The position numbers and the translations under genes are program-made. Below are positions 1 through 8,324 of a stretch of 57,523 nt of DNA, one piece after another; the first letter of the stretch is position 1, and the number at the start of each line of letters is the position of its first letter. The notes beneath the pieces are model-generated. The model was not told the origin of the DNA, did no database searches, and was given only the letters and a program-made list of their open reading frames with translations. Source of the DNA: CAZVFE01 sp964626405 (GTDB taxonomy: Bacteria; Bacteroidota; Bacteroidia; Cytophagales; Spirosomataceae); NCBI GenBank assembly GCA_964626405.1, contig CAZVFE010000002.1:1-57523 (forward strand). Direction: 5' to 3'.

Positions 1-2
1 TT

Positions 3-71
3 GCAGTTACAACCACAAAAGGGAAAACAGAATTGAGAAAAGAAAACGGATCACTTATACGAACATTATAA
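3..71 (+). CDS. Possible 3' tail of a gene entering from the left edge
   Basis: Frame 3 is open from the window edge to a TAA at 69-71 and would encode about 22 residues ending in NGSLIRTL. The composition is plausible for coding sequence, but the fragment is too short to assign a family. It lies next to clearly decayed DNA, so it may equally be part of a pseudogene or be chance. Confidence 0.2.
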   Translation, partial: AVTTTKGKTELRKENGSLIRTL

Positions 72-276
72 AAATTGATTTGTAAGGCGTATGCCCCGCC
101 ACAAATTATTATCCTCCAAAACTATGTCTAGTGGATTTGTAATCCCTATTACAATTAAAGATTCGATAGACAATATCGTTGAAACAACAAATAGGTAGAT
201 GGTGAGAAATACGGCAAATAACACGGGTTTTGCAGCAGGCGGTATGACTTACAAACTTGGAGTTATATACTTCTAA

Positions 277-396
277 GACACCTTGGTAATAGCGACCCAC
301 GGTTTCATCAAAAAAGTTGACAAGGTTCCAGCAAACGAAATTGACCGAGCATTAAAACTCAGAGAAAAATATTTTAATAAAAAACAAAAAAAGTAA
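277..396 (+). pseudogene. 3' remnant of a HigB-like (RelE/ParE superfamily) toxin
   Basis: Frame 1 from 277 encodes DTLVIATHGFIKKVDKVP followed by a basic helix and a TAA at 394-396. This matches the C-terminal signature of the HigB/DUF891 mRNA-interferase toxins (LVIATHG then a KKT.KTP-like turn and a basic helix). The frame is closed immediately upstream by TAA at 274, and no toxin-like N-terminal half is visible between 1 and 276, so only the last third survives. It ends 4 nt before the antitoxin remnant at 401, the usual toxin-first order and spacing of this family. The family call rests on my memory of the motif. Confidence 0.6.
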
Positions 397-400
397 TCCT

Positions 401-727
401 ATGGCAACCAAAGAATTAAAAATCTATTCCCTTGAGGAAATGAAAGATAAATAAATCGGTAAGATTGGAACAGCTAAACGAGACGAATATGAATACGAAC
501 TTCGTATGGACGTTTTGGGCAAAATGATTAAAACAGCTAGACAAGAAAGAAACTTGACCCAAGAAGATCTTGGTCGACTTGTTGGAGTTCAAAAAGCTCA
601 AATCTCTAAACCTGAAAGCAGTGCAAATAGCGCTACAATTGACACTATTTTAAAAGTATTTAAGGCATTAAAAGCAGAAATAAACTTTAACGTAAAACTT
701 GAAGACAATTTTGTTAAACTCTCATGA
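401..727 (+). pseudogene. HigA-like XRE antitoxin broken by a nonsense codon
   Basis: The natural start is ATG 401 (MATKELKIYSLEEMKDK), interrupted by TAA at 452-454. The same frame then continues as IGKIGTAKRDEYEYELR and through ATG 506 into an XRE helix-turn-helix. Intact HigA relatives read KDKYIGK here, so the TAA most simply comes from a Tyr codon. The recognition-helix region reads QISKPE where the family normally has QISKLE, so a second, possibly damaging change (Leu to Pro) is present. Translation from 506 would yield a 73-residue protein with the HTH but without the N-terminal toxin-neutralising segment. With the toxin reduced to a tail, the module is almost certainly dead. Confidence 0.75.
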
Positions 728-912
728 AAGAAAGGAAAGTTGCAGGTTGGGTTTTTCGGGTTCTTCCTTTATAAATTAAACTTCCCTTTAAAACTTATTT
801 TCTGGCATTTTTAATCCTTCCACTTAATCCCAACCCTTTACCCAATGAATTAAATTTGAGTATCAATGAATCGTAATTGTCTTTTAATAAAAAGGAATAA
901 ATTACAATTTTT
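728..912. other. Intergenic region before the GH3 gene
   Basis: No coding sequence is supported. An octamer TAAATTTG at 851-858 fits the Bacteroidota -7 consensus TAnnTTTG on the plus strand, about 55 nt before the ATG of the GH3 lipoprotein gene, but no TTTG-like -33 element lies at the right distance. It is therefore only a weak promoter candidate. Confidence 0.3.
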
Positions 913-2907
913 ATGAAACGAATATTAGCCTTAACAATCTTAATTGCTGGTTGTACCGCAACAGCTCCTCAACCTGAATTAGGTTCTCGCTCTGTCGGAA
1001 TTATTGAAAAAGACGGTTTACAATTTAAGGATTTAAATAAAAATGGAGAATTAGATATTTACGAAGATTGGCGCCAATCTACGGATGCCAGATCCAAAGA
1101 TTTAATTTCCCAAATGACTTTAGACGAAAAAGTTGGGATGTTATTAATCTCTACTACTAGAATGCAAGGTGATTATTCCTTTCAAAGAACTCCTCCCGAA
1201 AATCCTGAACCCCTAGGTCCTGGTTTTAACGAAGAAGACCTTTCCTCGGATGTCAATATTTTTACCCGTCAACCCCTAGCATATCCTTTATTAAATGCTT
1301 CTGCTACAACCAAAGGGGTAACAGAAAGACATCTTCGTCATTTTATTTTACGAGCAAACCCGCCAGCAAAAATGTTGGCAGAATGGGCGAATAATTTACA
1401 AGCCCTATGCGAGTCTACTCGTTTGGGTATCCCAGCCATCGTAGCCTCAAATCCAAGAAACCATTTAACCAAAGATAATGCAATTGGACTAAGCGTAGGA
1501 GCAACGGCCTTTTCAAAATGGCCAGGAGAATTAGGCCTTGCCGCAACCGGAGATTTAGAACTTATTCGTGAATTTGGTGATATCGCTCGTCAGGAATGGT
1601 TGGCAGTCGGACTTAGAAAAGGATATCAATACATGGCAGATATTGCCACTGAACCGCGTTGGCAAAGAATTGAGGGGACATTTGGAGAAGATGCCGACTG
1701 GGCAGCTCAAGTAATTAAAGAGGTGGTTCTTGGTTTCCAAGGAGAAAGCCTATCCAATACCTCAGTAGCCCTTACTACCAAACATTTTCCAGGGGGAGGG
1801 CCGCAGGTAGAAGGACAAGATCCGCATTTTCCATGGGGAAAAGATCAACATTATCCAGGAAATAATTTTCAATATCATTTAAAACCTTTCAAGGCGGCAA
1901 TTGACGCTGGTACAGCTTCCATCATGCCCTATTATGCAAAACCAATTAAAACGGAATTTGAGGAAGTAGGATTTGCTTATAGTAAACAAATCTTAGATAG
2001 TTTATTGCGTAAAGAAATGGGCTTTAAAGGGTATATCAATTCAGATACTGGTCCAATTTTAATGATGCCTTGGGGAATGGAAGATAAAACCATTCCAGAG
2101 CGTTATGCTAAGGCAATGGATGCTGGAGTAGATATTTTTAGTGGAACAGCAGACCCAACTTTATTAAAACAAGCCATTGAACAAGGACTGATTTCTATGG
2201 AAAGAATAGATTTAGCCCTAGAAAGATTATTATATGAAAAATTTGAATTAGGGTTATTTGAAAACCCGTATGTAAATCCTGAAAAGGCAGAACAATTGGT
2301 TGGGAATGAGGAATTCCAAGCGAAGGCCGATTTAGCACAAAGAAAATCCATTGTTTTATTGAAAAATGAAGAAAATATCCTTCCTTTTAAATCGAAAAAA
2401 ATCTATTTTGAATCCTATATGGAAAAGGGAAGAGGCCAAAGTCCACATCAAATTTTTCAATCTGAAAAATACGAAGGTATTGAATTTGTGGATAGTCCGG
2501 AAAAGGCTGATGAAATATTAATATGGCTTTTCCCTGGCAGTGGAGGCTCCTTTTTATTCGGATCTCAGGGTAATCCAATTGAATTAGCGCTTTCAAAAAA
2601 TTCAATAGATATCAATTATTTAAATTCTATTAAAGCCCTAGGGAAGCCAGTATCCATCGCGATAAATTATACAAGCCCTTGGATTTTAGAAGAAATAGAA
2701 TTGCCTAAAGGACTTATTGCAACCTTTAATGTATCAAACGAAGCATTGATAGATGTTGTATTGGGTAAATTCAATCCAGTGGGTAAAATGCCATTTACCA
2801 TTCCGGCATCCACCGAACAAGTTTTGAATAACCAGTCGGATGTTCCAGGTTACCTTAAACCCAAAGGTTATGGTTTATTTTTAAAAGGTGAAGGTTTAAA
2901 TTATTAG
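913..2907 (+). CDS. Glycoside hydrolase family 3 lipoprotein
   Basis: A 664-residue predicted exo-glycosidase. The N-terminus has a lipoprotein signal with lipobox IAGC, so it should be anchored in the outer or inner membrane on the periplasmic side. After a short linker the GH3 (alpha/beta)8 barrel contains K290-H291 in KHFPGGG and the probable nucleophile D378 in NSDTG. A shorter alpha/beta-sandwich domain follows (about 470-660). The usual C-terminal fibronectin-like domain of many GH3 beta-glucosidases is absent. The KHFPG form is shared by beta-N-acetylglucosaminidases and some beta-glucosidases, so the substrate cannot be named. It stands alone, about 30 nt before the next gene, and may feed oligosaccharide breakdown. 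Confidence 0.88.
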   Translation: MKRILALTILIAGCTATAPQPELGSRSVGIIEKDGLQFKDLNKNGELDIYEDWRQSTDARSKDLISQMTLDEKVGMLLISTTRMQGDYSFQRTPPENPEPLGPGFNEEDLSSDVNIFTRQPLAYPLLNASATTKGVTERHLRHFILRANPPAKMLAEWANNLQALCESTRLGIPAIVASNPRNHLTKDNAIGLSVGATAFSKWPGELGLAATGDLELIREFGDIARQEWLAVGLRKGYQYMADIATEPRWQRIEGTFGEDADWAAQVIKEVVLGFQGESLSNTSVALTTKHFPGGGPQVEGQDPHFPWGKDQHYPGNNFQYHLKPFKAAIDAGTASIMPYYAKPIKTEFEEVGFAYSKQILDSLLRKEMGFKGYINSDTGPILMMPWGMEDKTIPERYAKAMDAGVDIFSGTADPTLLKQAIEQGLISMERIDLALERLLYEKFELGLFENPYVNPEKAEQLVGNEEFQAKADLAQRKSIVLLKNEENILPFKSKKIYFESYMEKGRGQSPHQIFQSEKYEGIEFVDSPEKADEILIWLFPGSGGSFLFGSQGNPIELALSKNSIDINYLNSIKALGKPVSIAINYTSPWILEEIELPKGLIATFNVSNEALIDVVLGKFNPVGKMPFTIPASTEQVLNNQSDVPGYLKPKGYGLFLKGEGLNY

Positions 2908-2937
2908 TTTTCTTTCTACCTTTGAATAAAAAAGAGT

Positions 2938-3561
2938 ATGACTAGCAGCATAGAACAATATTATGCGGAAGGTTGCGGTAGATGTAAATTATCTTTAACC
3001 CCCCAGTGTAAGGCAAAGGTTTGGATTGAAGGAATTGATGAATTAAGAAAAGTCTTACATGAATTTGAACTGGAAGAATCCATAAAATGGGGTAGTCCTT
3101 GCTATTCACTAAATGGAAAAAATATTTGTATGGTAGTAGCCTTCAAAGATTTTTTTACAATTAGTTTTTTTAAGGGAGCCTTAATTCAAGATAAATTTGA
3201 AGTACTAAGCAAGCAAGGAGAGAATTCAGATTCTTTTAGAATTATACGATTTCAAGAAACTGATGCCGTATTATCCAAAGCTATAGAAATTAAATACTGC
3301 ATCCAACAAGCTATTGATATTGAAAAATCAGGTAAAAAAATTATACCTAAACCTTCCTCTGAAATTGTATTTCCTGAAGAATTATTCCATAAATTTCAAG
3401 AAATTGATGGACTAGAATCGGCTTTTAATAAATTGACTCCAGGTAGAAAAAAAGCCTATGCATTATTTCTAAATTCTACTAAAAATCCTCAAACACGCTA
3501 TAATAGGATAGATAAATTAACTCAAGCCATTTTTGATGGAAAAGGACCACAAGAAAGATGA
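2938..3561 (+). CDS. YdeI/OmdA-like protein with DUF1801 domain
   Basis: A 207-residue cytoplasmic protein. The N-terminal part (about 1-125) is a DUF1801 domain, beginning with a cysteine cluster (CGRC, then a further Cys near residue 23) common in this subfamily. The segment at about 135-205 matches the OmdA/YdeI C-terminal domain (bacteriocin-protection or OmpD-associated), ending in the typical FDGKGPQER-like tail. The biochemical role of the family is not established. The ATG start at 2938 lies 30 nt after the GH3 stop, so co-transcription is possible, but no functional link is evident. Confidence 0.8.
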   Translation: MTSSIEQYYAEGCGRCKLSLTPQCKAKVWIEGIDELRKVLHEFELEESIKWGSPCYSLNGKNICMVVAFKDFFTISFFKGALIQDKFEVLSKQGENSDSFRIIRFQETDAVLSKAIEIKYCIQQAIDIEKSGKKIIPKPSSEIVFPEELFHKFQEIDGLESAFNKLTPGRKKAYALFLNSTKNPQTRYNRIDKLTQAIFDGKGPQER

Positions 3562-3637
3562 CCTAATAAAAATCAAATAATTCTTTTTATTTTCAAATAG
3601 GATTTAATTAATATAAAAATTTTAATAATAATTATAG

Positions 3638-3645
3638 TACCTTTG
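3638..3645 (+). promoter_or_regulatory. Bacteroidota -7 element upstream of the OMP-like gene
   Basis: TACCTTTG matches TAnnTTTG and lies 17 nt before the TTG start at 3663, implying a leader of only about a dozen nucleotides. No convincing -33 TTTG was found. Confidence 0.45.
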
Positions 3646-3662
3646 TGAAAAATTAAAGAACC

Positions 3663-4295
3663 TTGAAAAAATTACTGTTAATCATTTTAATTATTAGTTT
3701 TCCAATTATTGGATTTTCCCAATCTGTATCTGTTGAATTAAATACAGGAGGCTTCTCCTTTATTCCTGCATTTACCTCCAATGAACCGAATATTATTTTA
3801 AATGGAACAACCAATCCAGAAAGAAAATTTACTACAAGTTTTATCGGACAAATCCTTGCGAAGGATTTAAGACCTCGAGGGATTATTTTCATCCATCGGT
3901 ATAAATTTTTAAATAAAGGAATCAAAGGACAAATTGGCTTACATTTGCCAGCCTTTCAAATAGATGAAAATTATCATGTTTCCAATTTCATTGCAAATGA
4001 TTTAACACTTTCCTATAAGGTGAACGATAATTTTACTCTTGTGAATTATTTCCTAAGAGGACAAGGTGTAAATTCTGATTTTACTGCTATTTTTAATTCT
4101 GTTTCAGGAATTTATCAATATAAAAAACTGAACTTTCAAACTCAAGCCTATTATTTAGACTTAGGAAATGCAGTTGGTATGGCAGAAAAAGTTACCTATG
4201 CTTTGGATAAGAAATATGCCATCAATGGATTTGTCAACTATACCTTTACCGATCAATTTTTCATTTCTACTTTCGGAATTAGTCGAACTTTCTAA
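3663..4295 (+). CDS. Small outer-membrane beta-barrel-like protein
   Basis: A 210-residue protein with a cleavable signal peptide (MKKLLLIILIISFPIIGFSQ). The remainder alternates polar and hydrophobic residues in short strands and ends in phenylalanine (ISRTF), the usual C-terminal signature of beta-barrel outer-membrane proteins. The start codon is TTG at 3663; the signal peptide begins exactly there and no in-frame ATG precedes it. I do not recognise a named family. The stop codon overlaps the stop of the convergent gene at 4292. Confidence 0.65.
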   Translation: MKKLLLIILIISFPIIGFSQSVSVELNTGGFSFIPAFTSNEPNIILNGTTNPERKFTTSFIGQILAKDLRPRGIIFIHRYKFLNKGIKGQIGLHLPAFQIDENYHVSNFIANDLTLSYKVNDNFTLVNYFLRGQGVNSDFTAIFNSVSGIYQYKKLNFQTQAYYLDLGNAVGMAEKVTYALDKKYAINGFVNYTFTDQFFISTFGISRTF

Positions 4296-5173
4296 TTATT
4301 AGGAGCTCCATCATTGATCCATGTTTTAATTTTTTCAATATTACATGGATCTAATTTAGTATCTGCAGATGGCATAGGAATATACCCCTGGCTATGCTGA
4401 ATGGTTCCTAAAAATTTCCCATTATCTACTTGTGCCTTTACGTTAGCATAAGTATTGAGTAAAGTAGCATTTTGGCCACTATTCGTATTATGACAGCCTA
4501 AACAATAGGTATTTACAATATTTACAATTGTTGTTGAATAAGTGATATTTGTTAGGTCACAATTCCCAGAATTCGCAGATTCAATACATGAATTATTTAA
4601 AGCTCCTTGCTTTATCCATTTTAAAATGGTCGATTTTTGTGTATCATTTAGTGGATCCATGGGTTTGGGAGGCATTCGGTCATTGTCTAAACCTGCATGC
4701 AGAGTTGGATTATTTATTCCAAATTTTGAATCATCATCATATTCTCCACCACCATCAAATAATACACGATATAATTTACTGTTTTCGGGAGAGGAAATAT
4801 TTACCGAGCGTCTAATTCCTGCATAATTTGAATAATTATATCCTTCTACTTGGCTTTTTGCATCATGGCAACCACTCATGGCACAATTTGAAACGATCAA
4901 TGGTAATATGGATTGCTCAAAATAGACCGTATCCGGACTACATGTTCGGGTATTTACAATAATATTGGAACTAGTATCCTGATTTACGGTATCTGTGGCA
5001 GTACCACCCCCTGTTATGGTAGAACTTATTGTATCAATATTTTGATTTGTGTCAGTTGTAACAGTTGTATCCAGAACATTATTTACAATTGGTTCCGGCA
5101 TTACAAACTGATCTTGTGAAATACAGGAATAAATAAAGAAACTGGTAATAGTTAAGAATATTAATTTTTTCAT
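4292..5173 (-). CDS. Dihaem cytochrome c-like lipoprotein
   Basis: A 293-residue protein with a lipobox (IYSC near residue 17) followed by a Thr/Asp/Asn-rich linker of about 60 residues. Two haem-c attachment motifs are visible: CAMSGCH (CX4CH, an expanded spacing seen in Bacteroidota) and CLGCH (canonical CX2CH). Each is followed by an RMPP- or IPMP-like methionine ligand region and an IKTWI/ILKWI helix. This layout is typical of planctomycete-type cytochrome domains. It probably transfers electrons in the periplasm; the partner is unknown. The mature N-terminal linker looks like a spacer from the membrane. Transcription would come from the CBS gene side. Confidence 0.82.
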   Translation of the reverse strand: MKKLIFLTITSFFIYSCISQDQFVMPEPIVNNVLDTTVTTDTNQNIDTISSTITGGGTATDTVNQDTSSNIIVNTRTCSPDTVYFEQSILPLIVSNCAMSGCHDAKSQVEGYNYSNYAGIRRSVNISSPENSKLYRVLFDGGGEYDDDSKFGINNPTLHAGLDNDRMPPKPMDPLNDTQKSTILKWIKQGALNNSCIESANSGNCDLTNITYSTTIVNIVNTYCLGCHNTNSGQNATLLNTYANVKAQVDNGKFLGTIQHSQGYIPMPSADTKLDPCNIEKIKTWINDGAPNN

Positions 5174-5177
5174 TTCA

Positions 5178-5214
5178 AAAGTGCTTATAGTAATTGCTAC
5201 AATATTAGCACTTT
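5178..5214. repeat. Inverted repeat before the cytochrome lipoprotein gene
   Basis: Perfect 8-bp arms AAAGTGCT (5178-5185) and AGCACTTT (5207-5214) with a 21-nt spacer that itself shows a few extra symmetric pairs. It ends 5 nt upstream of the minus-strand ATG at 5173. It could be an operator or a 5' UTR hairpin; no T-tract suggests a terminator. Confidence 0.4.
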
Positions 5215-5276
5215 AGACCAAATTTCTTAGGATTGAATCGACCACTTCAAAGATTCAGGATACTATTTTAAAAATA

Positions 5277-5732
5277 TTACATATTTAAATTGATTCCTCC
5301 TGAAATATAAGATTCTAAATAATTAATATGTTGTCTTTGTTCTTGAATCATAGAACGAACAATATCTTTCATACTTAATAAACCAACCACTCTTTTATCC
5401 TCAGAAATAACAGGCAAATGACGAATATTATTTTCTTCCATGATTTCCATACATTCTTTTGTGGTTTGGTTATGGCAAACCGTCAATACATTTTTCGTCA
5501 TAACTTCTTCCATAGTAGTAGATTTTGCCTTTCTTCCTTGAATAATTCCTTTTCTAGCATAATCCCTTTCGGAAAAAATTCCCAATAATTCATCACCCTC
5601 CATGATTAATAAGGCACCAACTCCATGTTCCGCCATAATTGACAAGGCCTCAATAACTGTTGTATCTTTTTTTACAGAAAGTACTAATTGTATCTTTCTT
5701 TTTTCTAGCAGGGTTTGAATTTTGGTTACCAT
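5277..5732 (-). CDS. Two-CBS-domain protein
   Basis: A 151-residue cytoplasmic protein made of a tandem CBS pair (about 12-67 and 75-132). Characteristic segments are DTTVIEAL...HGVGALLIM, GIFSERDYARK, VMTKNVLTV, HLPVI and GLLSMKDIVR. Stand-alone CBS pairs bind adenine nucleotides and act as regulatory modules, but the partner here is unknown. The short tail (residues 133-151) is helical. The gene is divergent from the NqrM-like gene, with an 87-nt AT-rich spacer. Confidence 0.9.
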   Translation of the reverse strand: MVTKIQTLLEKRKIQLVLSVKKDTTVIEALSIMAEHGVGALLIMEGDELLGIFSERDYARKGIIQGRKAKSTTMEEVMTKNVLTVCHNQTTKECMEIMEENNIRHLPVISEDKRVVGLLSMKDIVRSMIQEQRQHINYLESYISGGINLNM

Positions 5733-5819
5733 AATTGTAAATATTAATTAGTTTGGAATATAATAAAAAAATTCAAATAAATATAATCTTTTAAATTTTT
5801 TTTTGTACTTTTAGTATAA

Positions 5820-6023
5820 ATGCTTATTATGAAATTACTTATAGTTACCCTAATTGTCTTATTATTGGCAATCGCATCCTTGGCTATTCGAGTCCTATTG
5901 GTGAAAAATGGGGAATTTAAAGGTACTTGTGCCAACAATAATCCTATGTTGCAATCTGAAGGGGCTGTTTGTGGGGTTTGTGGAAGAAAAGCAGGAGAAC
6001 CTTGCCAAGAAAATGATATTTAA
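5820..6023 (+). CDS. NqrM-like small membrane protein with four cysteines
   Basis: A 67-residue protein (64 if translation starts at the second ATG, 5829). Residues 5-28 form one transmembrane helix. A soluble tail follows with four cysteines (C37, C51, C54, C62): a GTC motif just after the membrane, then CGVC and PC. This is the plan of NqrM (DUF539), which is needed to deliver iron to the NqrD/NqrE site of Na+-NQR, although overall sequence similarity to proteobacterial NqrM is weak by eye. It lies immediately 3' of apbE, convergent and abutting it, so the nqr operon, its flavin transferase and this protein form one locus. Bacteroidota databases usually call such proteins 'membrane or secreted protein'. 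Confidence 0.65.
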   Translation: MLIMKLLIVTLIVLLLAIASLAIRVLLVKNGEFKGTCANNNPMLQSEGAVCGVCGRKAGEPCQENDI

Positions 6024-7049
6024 TCAGTTTTTCAATTCTTTCCATTTCTTTGATTCTAATATTTGATAATTTTCGGATTCACCAGCGATAATGCAATGAA
6101 TGGCAATTCCATTTTTATTTGCATATTCCAATGCTTTTTCCTCTCCGATTAGCATAAAATAAGTGGCTAATGCATCGGCATCTATTGCTTTATCGGTTAT
6201 TACTGAAACACTCAATAGTTGATGTTCCACAGGTCTTCCCGTTTTTGGATTAATCGTATGGCTATATTTTTTACCATCTTTCTCGATAAATTTACGATAA
6301 GATCCGGAGGTTGCTAAAGATTTGCCAGATATACTGATAATATTTTCTATGGAATTTACCTCTCCTCCTAAATTATAATCTGGTTTTTCTATTCCAATGG
6401 TCCATTTTTCACCTCTACTATTTTTTCCTTTTGTTCTAAGTTCACCACCAACTTCCACCAAATAGTTATTTATGCCATTTTTTTCTAAAAATTCAGCTAA
6501 AACATCTACTGTATAACCTTGGGCAATTGCGTTAAAATCAATCTCTATAGATTTATTATCCTTGAATAGCCAGTTTCCCTTTAAACTCCAATGGTTGAAT
6601 CCTATTAATTTTTTTAGATTATTTATCTCCTCTTCATTTGGAATAGTAGTTTGTTTTTTTCTTGCAAGACCCCATCTATTCAATAATGGCCCTATGGTTG
6701 GATCGAATAATCCCTCACTCAATTCATAATAATAATTAGATCGAATAAATACCTCTCTGAAATAGGAATCTACTTGGATGGAGTCTATTTCCTGATTTGC
6801 TTGTGAAATAATGGATTCTGGTTTCCATAAAGACATGCTGGAATCCATTGAATGGAATATTTCAAAAATGGCTTCAGTGAAGTCTTGGTTTTCCGTATTT
6901 TCATAAATAATTGAAAAGGTTGAACCTTGCGCTTCGCCTTGAATTTCACGGTATTCTTTAGGACTTTCACAAGAGAGAATTCCTATAATCAATCCTAAAA
7001 TATATAGTCTAATTTTACCCACCAAAATCATCAAATGATACATTTTCAT
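6024..7049 (-). CDS. apbE: FAD:protein FMN transferase ApbE
   Basis: A 341-residue periplasmic lipoprotein (signal ending IGILSC). ApbE transfers FMN from FAD to a threonine of target proteins, here presumably NqrB and NqrC encoded just upstream. Family motifs in order are FDPTIGPLLNRWG, DFNAIAQGYTVD, LVEVGGELRTKG, the Mg2+/FAD region SHTINPKTGRP, and DADALATYFM. The N-terminus overlaps nqrF by 35 nt if the first ATG is used. A second ATG at 7031 shortens the overlap and gives a more conventional signal peptide, so the exact start is uncertain. It is the last gene of the nqr operon. Confidence 0.93.
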   Translation of the reverse strand: MKMYHLMILVGKIRLYILGLIIGILSCESPKEYREIQGEAQGSTFSIIYENTENQDFTEAIFEIFHSMDSSMSLWKPESIISQANQEIDSIQVDSYFREVFIRSNYYYELSEGLFDPTIGPLLNRWGLARKKQTTIPNEEEINNLKKLIGFNHWSLKGNWLFKDNKSIEIDFNAIAQGYTVDVLAEFLEKNGINNYLVEVGGELRTKGKNSRGEKWTIGIEKPDYNLGGEVNSIENIISISGKSLATSGSYRKFIEKDGKKYSHTINPKTGRPVEHQLLSVSVITDKAIDADALATYFMLIGEEKALEYANKNGIAIHCIIAGESENYQILESKKWKELKN

Positions 7050-8319
7050 CTGGTATTCCCCAGTCCTCTGCCATTTTTAATACGGATTTGTTCATCATTG
7101 GTGGTCCGCAAAAATATAATTCAATATCCTCCGGACTTTCATGTTTTTTCAAAAATTCATCAATTACCACATTATGAACAAATCCTTTAAAGCCATCACC
7201 ATTGGGGTCATTAATATCTTTTTTTACGGTCCAATTATCTTCAGGCAATGGATTATCAAGAGCAATAAAGAATTTAAAGTTAGGAAAGTCTTTTTCAATT
7301 TTCTTGAAATCTTCCATATAAAATAATTCTCTCTTGGTTCTTCCCCCATAGAAGAATGTTACCTTCCTTTTGGTTTTTAAGGTATGGAATAAATGAAATA
7401 GGTGGGATCGCATAGGTGCCATACCTGCTCCTCCTCCAATATACAACATTTCATTTTCTGTTTCTTTAATGAAAAACTCTCCATATGGACCAGAAATAGT
7501 CACTTTATCTCCTGGTTTTCTACTAAAGATATAGGAGGAACAAACCCCTGGATTTACATCTGACCATCCTTTTTTTGCCATATCAAAAGGAGGAGTAGCT
7601 ACACGAATGGTTAATTTAATATTATTCCCCTCTGCAGGATGATTAGCCATAGAATAGGCGCGGAATATTTCTTCATCATTCTTCATTTTTAAATCCCAAA
7701 GCTTAAAATTATCCCATTCAGTTTGAAATTTATCTGCAGATTCATGATGTTCGGGATGTGCTGTAATGTCGATATTCTTATAATCCACCTGAGTTTTAGG
7801 AACATCAATTTGAATATAACCTCCAGCTTCAAAATCTAAATTTTCTCCTTCTGGTAATTTTACATGAAATTCTTTGATGAATGAGGCAACATTATAATTC
7901 GAAACAACCTCACATTCCCATTTTTTTACTCCAAATACTTCATCTGGAATTTGAATTTCCATATCTTCTTTTACCTTCACTTGGCAGGCTAATCTTCGAT
8001 GTTCAGAAACCTGCTTACGATTAAGGTGATTGGTTTCCGTTGGTAAAACTTCTCCTCCACCGCTAAAAATCTGGCATTTACACATGGCACAGGTTCCTCC
8101 GCCTCCACAGGCAGAAGGTAAGAATAAATTATTTGCACTTAAAGTATTCAATAGGGTATCTCCCGGTGAAACAGTAAGAGCTGCATTTGCATCCCCATTA
8201 ATAATAATTTTTACATCTCCTTGTGGTAATAATTTTGCTTTGGCCGTAAGAATTAGAAAGACAAAAACAACGATTACTAAGATGAAAACCAACGAACTAC
8301 TAAGAATAATTGGTAGCAT
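7015..8319 (-). CDS. nqrF: Na+-translocating NADH:quinone reductase subunit F
   Basis: A 434-residue entry subunit that oxidises NADH via FAD and a 2Fe-2S cluster. One N-terminal transmembrane helix (about 4-24) is followed by a ferredoxin domain with cluster ligands C71, C77, C80 and C112. Then come an FAD-binding barrel with RAYSMAN, an NADH-binding domain with GGGAGMAPMRSH and YFCGPP, and the terminal DDFGG. Length and all motifs match the family (about 408-435). It is followed, with overlap, by apbE and preceded by nqrE 5 nt away. Confidence 0.97.
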   Translation of the reverse strand: MLPIILSSSLVFILVIVVFVFLILTAKAKLLPQGDVKIIINGDANAALTVSPGDTLLNTLSANNLFLPSACGGGGTCAMCKCQIFSGGGEVLPTETNHLNRKQVSEHRRLACQVKVKEDMEIQIPDEVFGVKKWECEVVSNYNVASFIKEFHVKLPEGENLDFEAGGYIQIDVPKTQVDYKNIDITAHPEHHESADKFQTEWDNFKLWDLKMKNDEEIFRAYSMANHPAEGNNIKLTIRVATPPFDMAKKGWSDVNPGVCSSYIFSRKPGDKVTISGPYGEFFIKETENEMLYIGGGAGMAPMRSHLFHLFHTLKTKRKVTFFYGGRTKRELFYMEDFKKIEKDFPNFKFFIALDNPLPEDNWTVKKDINDPNGDGFKGFVHNVVIDEFLKKHESPEDIELYFCGPPMMNKSVLKMAEDWGIPDENVSFDDFGG

Positions 8320-8324
8320 ATTTC

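Noticed and set aside
226..276. Frame 1 segment ending GGMTYKLGVIYF before a TAA, reminiscent of the C-terminus of a beta-barrel protein
   Set aside because: Only about 17 residues, with a stop codon shortly upstream at 196. Too little to claim a gene remnant.
109..300. 63-residue open frame on the minus strand at the left end
   Set aside because: It lies antisense to the toxin remnant, has a cysteine/histidine-rich random composition and no family resemblance.
724..774. Short plus-strand peptide (MKERKVAGWVFRVLPL) starting at an ATGA overlap with the antitoxin stop
   Set aside because: It resembles the start of a HipA-like or other downstream partner only faintly and ends after 16 codons. 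No continuing frame was found, so it was not listed as a gene.
1555..2605. Three minus-strand open frames inside the GH3 gene
   Set aside because: They lie wholly inside a gene with clear family motifs on the plus strand and show no homology by eye.
4542..5119. Three plus-strand frames across the cytochrome lipoprotein gene
   Set aside because: Antisense to CXXCH-containing coding sequence; codon pattern follows the minus-strand gene.
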